From Anadara kagoshimensis (Eukaryota > Mollusca > Bivalvia > Arcoida > Arcidae): a DNA stretch of 64,000 nt. The translations under genes and the position numbers were made by a program. Where the stretch lies: assembly GCA_021292105.1 (NCBI GenBank), contig CM037871.1, positions 55,692,866-55,756,865 on the forward strand. Reading direction: 5' to 3'. The notes beneath the pieces are model-generated. The model saw nothing but the letters and a program-made list of their open reading frames with translations. It was not told where the DNA came from and made no database searches. Shown here piece after piece: positions 10,580-20,920 of this stretch (positions are counted from its first letter, which is position 1; the number at the start of each line of letters is the position of its first letter).

Positions 10580-12830
10580 AAGTTTGTCATACGATTTCAA
10601 ATGAAGCCTTTTTTGGGAGTCAAAATTGAAGTATAAGTCTATATATGAAGCAGAACTTGAGGAATTAATCGGAATGCATCATCTTAAATTTTACGGCATT
10701 TTTCAAACTTTCAAAGATAATGAAATTACATAGGGTTAAAAGTTCAGTGTTCTGACTAACTTCGCCCAGCCACGTCTTTTAGTTTGCTTCCCTGCAAGGT
10801 AATGTATTAGCGTTCCAAATAGTCCATCCTTATATTTATACAATAAAGATAATTTATTTGACAAAAATGAAAATATAATTATATAGGATTTAAGAAAATA
10901 AATAAAATAAAAAAGATGTAAATTTCAGCATTAACATAAATGAATCAATATTTAGTAAAACGATCTGAAAGTTCACTTGTTTAACTAAATTATTTATTGA
11001 AAACGGATGCGCGATATGGGGCCACATATAGGTCAATAAATGATAGAGTGTTCGTGTTAATATATATTTCGTTTTTTATGTTTATGTTTATCTTTTTTTA
11101 TGTGTTTTATTCAGTTTAGCTATTTTCTTCGAAAAATATTTCCTTAAAAATATTTTTCAAAAACCAAATATGTTTTTAGTTAATCAGAAAATTATAATTG
11201 AACGTTAAATTATTGTTAAGTTCATTTGAATTTAGGAGAAATTAATTTTGTAATATTAATGTAACAGTTTGCAAAATTATACCTCACTTATCAAACTTAA
11301 ACACGGTTGTGCAGTTTCATGGTTACTGCTAGTTTATGGTATATAAGGTGCGCCAAACGCCAGGCCTATCGTCTATGGCATAATAATGAGAAACTTACGT
11401 TGAAATAAGCTGGATTTCTATGCGGTAATTTCAAACACGAAGCACACTTTAAATTGATTACCTCGTTCTCTTTTCGCTATTTCTGTGTCTCAACTCCGTT
11501 TATATTTCATGATATTGAAGGTGAAACTAAAGTAGCAATGACCATAATATTTGTGATTTCAAAATTTAATAGCCTTAGCAATAATTTACTAGAAAAGATG
11601 AGAAAATGTTTTATTCTAGGCTATATTTCAAGTAAAGTGCTCGTATGCTTATTCGCCATGGTTGGGTTCCAATAAAATCTGCATTTGAAACGGGAAACAT
11701 TTTATTTTTTCTTACACTTAGGTACACTTAGGAAAAATTTTAAGAGTTTCTGTAAGTGAACGAATAATATAGTGATAGGCAATATACTTTGAACAATTTG
11801 TTAATCGAGATATATAACTGTATTATTATTTCATATGATCCTACGTCCTTCTCAAGAAATTTATAAATATTTTTATTGCACAAAAGTGAGATTAAATGAA
11901 AAATATATTTTCTAAATTTTTATGCGTATCATATACATGCTAAGTAGCTGCTTCATTGATTAGTAATCCTTCTAAGTGTTAAACTTTCGACAGGTTTGTC
12001 TTAAAACCTTTTTATGAACCTCAATATAATGAACTAGAGCATGCTAAATAGGGCCAAGTGAAATATACAACCCGATGACGCAAATAAAGTAGAAACGAAC
12101 TTTTCAAACGAATTTGAAATAATTGTTGGGATTAGCTGTTGCGTTAATCAACGAATTCAATTTCAGGGGTCAGTTGTTTGAAGCCTGATCAGTTTAATCA
12201 CTTGATTAGTCAAAATTTGAATTTTGCATGATTTTAGATATATTGTGAACTTAATATTGACACATTGAAAATGAGTAAATATTCCATGAAACAAAAACAA
12301 ATTGTAATAAAACTACTGATTCGATAATAATATTTTGATTTTTATTCAATTTGTATTCATATTTTAAATTTCTGCTAATCATTGATAAAAGTGATCAAGC
12401 TTCGAACAACTGGGTCCAGAAAATTGAATATTTTTAAAGAATTCGTGGATTCGCAAATTTACTTTACTAGAGTTTATACCTTTACAAACGCTACAAAACA
12501 CCAACATAGCAATTTACTTATATTTATTATAATTTCAGCGCATTCTTTTGAAAAATAATAAAATAAAACAAGTATATTACTATGTACCAATTCTTGAATT
12601 TACATTTCACTGCATAGGATTTTAATAAACTATATAAGCTTATTGTTGCGGTCCTTTGTTCCCCAGGGAATCAAGAGGAATAAGTCATATAAACCTATGT
12701 TATTGTCATTAATAGTATGTACGTTAAATTTCAAACAAAGTAGAAAATTTGTGAATATGATTACATGCTTGAAAAGTTGAGCCATAATAACAAAATGAAA
12801 GTTTTTTCTGTCGTTTTCTTTTTCAAACAA
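10580..12830. other. No gene seen
   Basis: Apart from the solo family B end (11970) nothing is recognisable. The 73-codon frame at 11454-11675 has no motif. Confidence 0.5.
11970..12000. mobile_element. Solo end of MITE family B
   Basis: CTAAGTGTTAAACTTTCGAC AGGTTTGTC, only one terminal repeat, with nothing of the element on the left. Confidence 0.45.
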
Positions 12831-12834
12831 GAAA

Positions 12835-13130
12835 ACTTTGGTATTGACAAGTTAGGTAAGACACGTAAACTTTCACCAGGGAAGTGAGGTCTGGTGCTCC
12901 GAAAGGGTAAGCACCTCCTGTTTAGCTAGCTACACCCGCCATGTATGTAATTAAAATTGTGTGAAAGGAACATGAAACTTTGAGACGTCAAATATATCCA
13001 GGGCAATCCTGGACACAAAGACGTCAAACTTATCAACAATACTGTGGTGACGGCCATAAATTTTTTTGAGGGTCTTGAAAAGCCTGGGCTTGCAATATCA
13101 CTGGGTCAACAATTTAATTTATTTTAAGCA
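12835..13130 (-). mobile_element. Penelope-like 3' fragment
   Basis: GACAAGTTAGGTAAGACACG to GGCTTGCAATATCACTGGG. Matches the reversed main copy 35860-36110. Confidence 0.7.
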
Positions 13131-13139
13131 GCCTGATTC

Positions 13140-13530
13140 GTTGAACAAAGACAAACCAAGTTAAACGCGTTAACTTCTACCAGGGAAGTAAGGCCGAGTG
13201 CTCTGTGAGAGTAAGCACCTACGGTTTATCTAACCATACATGTCACGTGTAAATTCGAAACTGAGAGTTAAAGGATCATGGGAAGCATGGAACGTCAAAT
13301 ATATCCACTGTAATATCGGATACACAGACATTACACTTATCAACAATATTGTGATGACGCCCATAAAACTTTTTAAGAGTCTTGGCCCTGCAATATGTAG
13401 TGGGAACAATCTCTGCCATAGCGTATTAGTTGAGAAACAAATACACCATAAGTAGGAGAAGCAGGTAATAGTATCTAATTATATTGCTGCAAAGAAAAGA
13501 AAAGTTGACAATAAAAAAAATCAAAGTCTG
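13140..13530 (-). mobile_element. Penelope-like 3' fragment, diverged subfamily
   Basis: ACGCGTTAACTTCTACCAGG to CACCATAAGTAGGAGAAGC. Nearly identical to 15840-16100 over about 240 bp but clearly different from the other copies, so a distinct subfamily. Confidence 0.72.
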
Positions 13531-13599
13531 GAGAGAAGACTGTCGCCATATCAACTCCACATAAATAGATATATAAGACTTTGTATCTCATTATAATCC

Positions 13600-14215
13600 T
13601 AAATCAGGAGACTTTGTGAATGACATCTATCCTAATGAGCTTGAAATAAAAGATACGATTGATTCCTCATGTTTTGCTTCATATTTGGTCTTATATGTCT
13701 TAATTATGATGTCCATAAGGCTACACGAAAAGTTGTGTGACAAACGCGATTACTTCAATATTTCTATTGTCAACTTTCCTTCTCTATATTGCAGCAATAT
13801 ACCTGCCTCTCCTGCTTATGGTGTATTTCTTTCACAATTTTTACGCTATCTTGGAGCTTGTTTCCACTTCGGGAACATTATACAATGAAACAATCTGTTT
13901 ACAAATAAATTGTTGACCCATTGATATTACAAGCCTAGGCTAATCAGAGCCCTCAAAAGTTTTATGACCGTCATCACAATACTACAGATAAGTATGATAC
14001 CTCTGTGAGGATATGTTCGACATATCATAGTTCCATGTTACTTTCATTCTCAATTTAGATTGAACGAGTGGCTGATGTAGGTAGCTAAACAGGAGGTGCT
14101 TACTTTTCCAAAGCACCAGGCCTCTCGTCCCTGGTTGAAGTTCACGTGTCTTACCTAATTTGTCAGTTTCAACGTTTGCAATTTGCTTTGTGATTGCTTT
14201 GGACATGGATTAATA
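13600..14215 (+). pseudogene. RT C-terminal fragment and 3' end of the Penelope-like family
   Basis: Residues from 13616 (IYPNELEIKDTIDSSCFASY, then CDKRDYFNISIVNFPSLYC and SPAYGVF) match the same part of the 34984 copy. They continue into the same 3' UTR (CACGTGTCTTACC) and tail (TTGGACATGGATTAATATGT). The N-terminal RT motifs are missing, consistent with 5' truncation on insertion. Several frame changes are present. Confidence 0.75.
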
Positions 14216-15028
14216 TGTTTGTTTTTGTATTATGTATAAATATGTAATTTGACAACCACGTCAACTAGAAAAGATTTTTAGAAATAAATTAGAACGACAA
14301 CTCTTTATTGCAATCAACTATTTGTTAATACTCCATGCATGAAAATAGTTTTCGGTACATACCATCAATCACAAACCAAAAAGGACCCACTTAAAAGAAA
14401 GATGGGGCTCTAGAACTGTTGATGACAAATGTCTACAAACATTTGTACATATAAATATAATTCAAAATCAACATGATCACCAAAAATCATATTTTTAAAA
14501 ATATTTGTCAATTCATATGTCAATCTTTGAACTGCTACCATGCCAACAAGAGTGAGTAAAATAATCAATTGATTTCATTGTTGCATTTAAGTATCAGTAA
14601 AATAAGTAAGAAAACAATTCTTAATTGAAGTATTTTTTATGTTCCTTGGGTCGACTCCTTTATAAATGGACATCATTCCCGCATTATTTGGAGAAATCCA
14701 TATTTAAACATTCAAGTTTCTCAGACAGGCATATTTTTCGTTCAAGAAGTTCACCCTGCCCAAAACCCATCAAAGGTTATAAATTATAAACCTAGGAATG
14801 ACCTTAGGGACAAACTTAGGAATCATCATGGAACACGTCCCTGTTATTTAGATATGACGTCTGTTTATACCAATGACTTCAGAACTAATCTAACGTTATT
14901 AATCCAGTCTTTTCGATGACGATGTTAATGTTAATTCGGAATTTTAAAACTTTTTCGATTTAAATTCGATACCAAGATGGTTGTTGACCGAAATTTTTTT
15001 TCAAATTCTATATAATTCGACATATTAT

Positions 15029-15092
15029 TAATGTCATGTGCTACTTTTGAATTTTTATAAAATAACGCACTCAAAAGTAACACATGACATTA
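15029..15092. repeat. Hairpin with 22-bp arms
   Basis: TAATGTCATGTGCTACTTTT GA and, reversed, the same with one change, 20 bp apart. Probably a short MITE. ACTCAAAAGCAGTACACGAC near 17638 resembles one arm. Confidence 0.6.
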
Positions 15093-15492
15093 ACTTAAAA
15101 ACTTATTTTTTAAAAAAAAGACAATAAACGGTATCTGTTTTACTCGTTTAAATGTTTTAAAACATTAATACCAGACATAAGTGAATTCTTGTCCGTATTA
15201 GGTTCATGAATTTTTAAATGTGTTCTAAATATCATACCTTCTCTTTCTCCTTCTTTTACAGTGTTTGTTGGTGCAAAAGCACTTTAAAAATGATTAACAG
15301 ATCTATCACATGCAAAAGGCACGCGTCTACAACTGCGTCATAATGCAACAATATGTCTTTAATTTGTAAATCGCCTTTAATTTAAAAGAAACAACTATAT
15401 TTTAATTCGCAACCCACAGAATTATAATTAGTTATTTTTGAATGCGTCATTAAAGCCGTAACGCATTTGACTTCGATAATACCGGTATTAAG

Positions 15493-15494
<2 letters not shown>

Positions 15495-15538
<44 letters not shown>
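15495..15538. repeat. (GT)22 microsatellite
   Basis: Uninterrupted GT run. Confidence 0.95.
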
Positions 15539-15539
<1 letters not shown>

Positions 15540-15784
15540 GCGATAAGTTCTAAACATATATAGATATGCGTGGAGATAACAATTATTGTGGGTGATGCCT
15601 TTTAAACAGAAAAAACAGTTAATACAGTGTGTAATAGAAATATCGGTTGGGATCCCAGATAAGGACAAAAGGCATGAATGGCATTTCAGACCAAACATTT
15701 AAAAATAAAAATCACAAATAAATTGACGACAAAAGTAAAAAACAAAATCCCCAAAACTATACAAGCACACTAATAATGATAAAT

Positions 15785-16105
15785 AACAAACATACCAATA
15801 TATGTCCATAACAACCCCCAAGCAATGTAAACACTTTGAACTGACAAACCAAGTTTAACGCGTTAACTTCTACCAGGGAAGTAAGGCCAAGTGCTCTGGG
15901 AGAGTAAGCACCTACGGTTTATCTAGCCATACATGTCACGTGTTAATTCGAAACTGAGAGTTACAGGATCATGGGAAGCATGGAACGTCAAATATATCCA
16001 CTGTAATATCGGATACAGAGACATTACACTTATCAACAATATTGTGATGACGCCCATAAAACTTTTTAAGAGTCTTGGCCCTGCAATATCCTTGGGTCAA
16101 CTAAT
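15785..16105 (-). mobile_element. Penelope-like 3' fragment, same subfamily as 13140
   Basis: Starts with the tail (TATGTCCATAACAACC), then ACGCGTTAACTTCTACCAGG and continues to CTTGGCCCTGCAATATCC. Differs from the 13140 copy at only about ten positions. Confidence 0.72.
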
Positions 16106-16109
16106 AATT

Positions 16110-16860
16110 TGAGGTAATGAGGACAATGAATATAAATCTTAAAACTAAGAGACATGATATCTTGTACATATTATGCAATGGCTATAAGTTGTTCAGTGTC
16201 TACTGGAGATCGAGTACGTTACAATATCGTAAATAATTCCATCACTATTTGCATAGACGTCATTGAGTAATACCCCGGTAATCACCAAGTGCATTGCTGA
16301 GTTCGATATTATAAATTTCTAGTGCCATGTTTTAATTTTTAAATTAAAACAAAATCTGTACATGACCTTTGTTGTATTTTTTTTTTTTTTAATTCAAAGA
16401 TCCTTTGCATACCGTCATTCGGGCGAAAAAAACGATGCAATTACCACTCCTTATCCCAAGTGGTACGTTTTGCATGTTTTTCCTCTGGTTGCGTCGGTGT
16501 ATTCGCTCTTTATTTAAGGTTATTAATTATTCAATTTAGTAAATGGAATATCGGTTGCCTAAATACCAGTTGATGATGCATGTTTACCACTGACACAGTT
16601 AATGCAAGTTAAACAATTAATATTTTATTTGAAATGTTAAATGTTCTTATTCACGTGGCAAAAGAAGTTATCAGTAATTTTTTGATATGTTAATCTTATC
16701 ATCTTGTATTTTATAAATGTTAATATTGTTATATTTAAGTAAAGTGAAGGCTTCTCTGCACTACATATTGTAATGCGTGTTCCCGGAAATGTCAAATAAT
16801 ATCATTTACATTTTGTTAATATTTGATCGGAAGATACTTTTCAGTTAGTATGTGTGTCAA
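16110..16860. other. No gene seen
   Basis: AT-rich, with nothing above the noise. Confidence 0.45.
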
Positions 16861-16958
16861 ATACCATTTTTTGAATTTAATCATAAAATACATTGAAAAA
16901 TGGTATATTGTCATATATCATTTTAATGTATTTTATGATTAAATTCAAAAAATGGTAT
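16861..16958. mobile_element. Hairpin MITE with perfect 34-bp inverted repeats
   Basis: ATACCATTTTTTGAATTTAA TCATAAAATACATT at 16861-16894 is exactly inverted at 16925-16958, with a 30-bp loop that repeats AAAAATGGTATA. No coding capacity. Confidence 0.78.
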
Positions 16959-17119
16959 ATGGTATGTGCATCACCGGGTCGGACTTAGTCAATCAATTTT
17001 CCTTTCACACAAATGACTAATTTCCAAAGAAGCATAATATATAAACTTTGTATATGACCTAAATATTCTAAATACTCTTCTAAAACAATAACAAATATAA
17101 TAATTATAAAAAATAAACA

Positions 17120-17180
17120 CTGTCCATGTTCAAACCATAATACCAAAAGCAAACGTTTCCGAAACTTTTAACTGACACAT
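17120..17180 (-). mobile_element. Penelope-like tail scrap
   Basis: CTGTCCATGTTCAAACCATA and then AGCAAACGTTTCCGAAACTT resemble the tail and the TTTGGAACTGACA segment. Short and diverged. Confidence 0.4.
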
Positions 17181-17871
17181 GCCGCAACGTTGGTTATTGG
17201 TATAGTAAAATAAAACTTGTAAAGTTGCACGCGTGGGTTTAAATGGATGATAGGAGTTACAACACCGTTTAAGTCAAGACTCTTCCAAAATTTGGAGTTT
17301 CACAATCAATCGTCTTAATATCATAAGTTTATCTGATGTTAATTTCTGATTTCTTTTGTTTGCTGATTGATTGTATTATGATTACATTAACCATTACCAA
17401 GAGTTAGTTTTAAATTATTGTACTTGCTAAAATAAAATTAACTAATTGATGTGCTTGTCAATAGCCAGATAACAAAATAATAAGTTATTACTGAAATGGG
17501 ATATGATTTAAAAATCGCCCCCCCCTAAAAAACGGAACTTAACTGGTAAAATCCACAACCATGTGCATGATCAAAGTATGAATGGCTAATAAAACTGTAG
17601 TGTGGTAATTTTTTAATTATTTAATATAAAATAATACACTCAAAAGCAGTACACGACAACACATCTACGCCACCAAAAGATTGTTCGTGATGTGTTAAAT
17701 AGTTTTCGAGAAAATTTTAGTAGAAGAAAAATGGAGTAAACACTATTTGTCCCACTTCTTTTGGGGGACATAATAAAGTCGGAAACCGTTCTCCAAGGAC
17801 ACAAATAAAATACATGAAAATCACTCATATTTATATTTTATCCTTTCCTCGCAAGCTCCTTGCAAGTAGCA

Positions 17872-17998
17872 GGGGCGCGTTTCACGTTTAGGAACATTCC
17901 TTAATTTAGGACGGCTTCGTGAAGCGCACTTAAAAAATTTTCTCCTAAATCATACTTAGGAAAAACTTTTTCCGAAGTCTTTTTCGTGAAACGCACCC
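17872..17998. mobile_element. 127-bp MITE with GGGYGCGTTTCACG ends
   Basis: GGGGCGCGTTTCACG (left) and GGGTGCGTTTCACG (right, reversed), with TAGGAA and CTAAATC motifs inside in inverted order. Non-coding. The superfamily is not determined. Confidence 0.7.
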
Positions 17999-18109
17999 AT
18001 GGACTTTATCATTGATTATATATAAAATGATATCTCCTTATTACACATTAAGTTTTCTATATTTGTAGGTACCCCATATCACCCTATTCCGTCTAATTAT
18101 TTTGTCATA

Positions 18110-18155
18110 ATACCATTTTTTTTAATGTATTTTACGATTAAATTCAAAAATTGGT
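18110..18155. mobile_element. Short copy of the same hairpin family
   Basis: ATACCATTTTTTTTAATGTA, then TTTTACGATTAAATTCAAAA and TTGGTAT: the right arm is almost complete and the left is cut to ATACCATTTTT. Confidence 0.65.
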
Positions 18156-18339
18156 ATGTGAAAAATTCAATAATTTTCAAATCCCCCTCCGGATCAACAG
18201 GCATTTTCTTGTTGGGAGTTAACGTGTTTAACTATTTTAAGTTTTCAATTTTACTTCCATTTTTGGATTGCGATTTGAATATAAAATATATGTAGTATGT
18301 ATCAGGGCTGAATTTATTTATCATTTACTCTTTCTATTT

Positions 18340-18442
18340 AATACCATTTTAATTTTAATTTTTAACATGTATTTCTAATCTTATACAATTTTTAATGTAT
18401 TGAATAATAATATGTTTTAAAAATGGTATATAGCCCTAACAT
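18340..18442. mobile_element. Third copy of the ATACCATTTTT hairpin family, diverged
   Basis: ATACCATTTTAATTTTAATT at the left, TTTTAAAAATGGTATAT at the right, with TTAATGTATTGAATAATAAT inside. Confidence 0.55.
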
Positions 18443-18684
18443 TAAATTTCTATTTTTGTTTGCTTTTGTCGATTTTTCTGTTTTTTATGTGCGCCTTTAG
18501 AAACAAATTGAATCATATTCCATCGTTTTGAAACAAAACAGTGTAATTAAAAATGCTAAAGAAACCATCAGCATTTTCATAATCCAACACTGCTAAAACA
18601 ACATTTAACAGAAAAGAAATTAAAAATAATGGTCAACAATCTAAATAGTTCTAAATAATTATCAATAGTTTTGCAATGTTTTGA

Positions 18685-18701
18685 TAATAATAATAATAAT
18701 C

Positions 18702-18735
<34 letters not shown>
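18685..18735. repeat. (AAT)n microsatellite
   Basis: ATAATAATAATAATCATAAT and continuing, with a few changes. Confidence 0.9.
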
Positions 18736-19197
18736 TAACAATAATGACTAGTATCCCATTTAAATGTCCTCAATTATCTTTTATTTCGACCTAAATTCTT
18801 CAACACATTTCCCTAAAATTGTTACCAAGATTTTAGACTTTCTATAAATATTATTCAAAAACTACAATGAAAATACGGAAATGTAATTCTTTTGAAATAT
18901 TCTCTATTCTATTTATTAACAATAATAATTTAATTTATAAATTTGAATCCATTGATGAGATTTCATTATAAACTTTGTTTAACAGTACGTGTTGCATTGT
19001 TTAATTGCAGCATATGAGATATTTTGTAAGTTAAGTTTCAAATTAAAAAATGGAATATATGAAGTACAGAAATACATGCAGCAACTTTGAAATTTTGACA
19101 AATATGATAAAACTCTCGTTTCATTTTTAATGAAAATATATTTTTCTAAATCGACCAAAAATTGTTTTCAATAACAAAGTTGTAATTTTTTTTAAAT

Positions 19198-19227
19198 ATG
19201 TTATTTTTCTTACAAGAAAAATAACAT
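19198..19227. repeat. Short perfect hairpin
   Basis: ATGTTATTTTTCTT and AAGAAAAATAACAT, two bases apart. May be chance in AT-rich sequence. Confidence 0.4.
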
Positions 19228-20482
19228 TTTAAATCACAACCACATAATTATAATTATCAATTAAATATAAAAAGATGTTAATATTTTGATATCATTATAG
19301 ATACAAAAACCTTATTACTAAATATTATTTGAAAAAATATATAAAATACCTTTGCCATGGGACCAAATTGCATTCTCGACTCCATTTTCAGTATCCATGT
19401 TGTAATTTTCTCAAATTCTTGAGACAAAATCAGTTGAAAGGATATTATGGATAATTTCTCGCGAGATTCTCACTTTTATAGACAGTGCATTCAATATTGA
19501 AAATGATAAATTAATTGTTGTATCTCTTGAGTATTCATGTGACCTTAGGTGACCTTTGTTAATTTTACAACAGACGACGGTTGTAATTGAATGCCAGCAG
19601 ACTATATTTGTTAGCATAATGACAAAAATTGAACTGCGCATGCCTTATTATCAGGCAAACCTCCTATCACCGTAATTATGCTGTAGCTATTCAAACTATG
19701 AGGCTGTTTAATCTATGTTTATGAAATTAAATGTAATTCAATATTTTAAGCATTGTTATTCCATCCACAATTTTTGCTGTAATTTGTTAACGGTAATTTC
19801 TTGAATGTTGTATTTTTGTTTCATATTTCATGTATTTTAAGAGATTGTTTTCAGAAATCTTGCTAATAATACCTGTCTATACGTCTATGAAAGGAAACAT
19901 AAGAATGTAGCTAAAATTGCTTCACATCAAATAACAATTACAATTGGAAAAAAAATAACAAGAATTAATCAAAATGTGAATGTAAAAAAACTAGCAAGGA
20001 TAGATACGACAGATTGACAACACAAAAACGACATATGGATTTCCTGATGAAATTGAAACGTTTGATTACAATATTTTTTTTTTTTTTTCGTTTTTTTTTT
20101 TTTTAAATCCAGGATTCCTGGTACAAAACGGTCTTTTTTCTACTTCAGAAAACAACAACCGTTACTTTATAATTATTAAAGGTTTGGGTTACCTGTTGTC
20201 TTGTTTTTTGTTGATGCGGCACACACTAAAATATGTTTGCAGGGGTATTAAAGCAACAGATGAACTAACTTTTGGGTTTTTGCGCTATGTAAGACTGCGT
20301 TACCAGACCCACCGATCTCGCTTTATCCTAGCATACACCGGAGACCATGGCACATTTTAAACTATAATCAGTTGTTATGTAAAACATAATGTACATATGT
20401 TATGTACGTTAATATTGCTTTATCTAGTTAGTTTTATGTAATATATGTTTTTTTGAATTATCATATAATCACAAATTAAATA

Positions 20483-20515
20483 AATGATGATAATGATGAT
20501 GATGATGATAATAAA
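20483..20515. repeat. (GAT)n microsatellite
   Basis: ATGATGATAATGATGATGAT and on. It follows an AT-rich stretch that may be a LINE 3' end, not confirmed. Confidence 0.7.
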
Positions 20516-20920
20516 TAAAAAAATGTGATTTTGATTTAATTCTATCTAATTAAAGCTTGTGTTAATTTCACACAAAATTATTACAACTAGTATATACATT
20601 GCTGTCATTACGTTTTGGTAGCGTTAACTGTTGCAAATAAAAAAATCAACAATGGGTTGCTCAATAAAAACACATGACACTTACAAAATTTGTGACACAC
20701 TTTGCGCTTATATACAGTGCTTGGCCATATATATTGGCGCATAAAAAATGGCCGACGTCATGATAATTTTTGTCAAATTTAAACAGCGTTTTCCGATAAT
20801 ATGTGATTCAGTTTCGGCAAAAAAACTTTTCCGGAACAAATTTCCAGGGTTATAATTCACTTTGCACATTTTCTTTGAGTTATTTCCCTTTTGTTTACAC
20901 TAAAGTCGTCTGCTTTCGTC

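Larger units (their letters stand above)
14220..15780. other. No gene seen
   Basis: Holds the hairpin at 15029 and the GT microsatellite. CGCCTTTAATTTAAAAG and similar are unremarkable. Confidence 0.45.
18443..20714. other. No gene seen
   Basis: AT-rich with AAT and GAT microsatellites, poly-T runs near 20072-20103 and one short hairpin. The 76-codon frame at 19411-19641 (minus) is not convincing. Confidence 0.45.
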
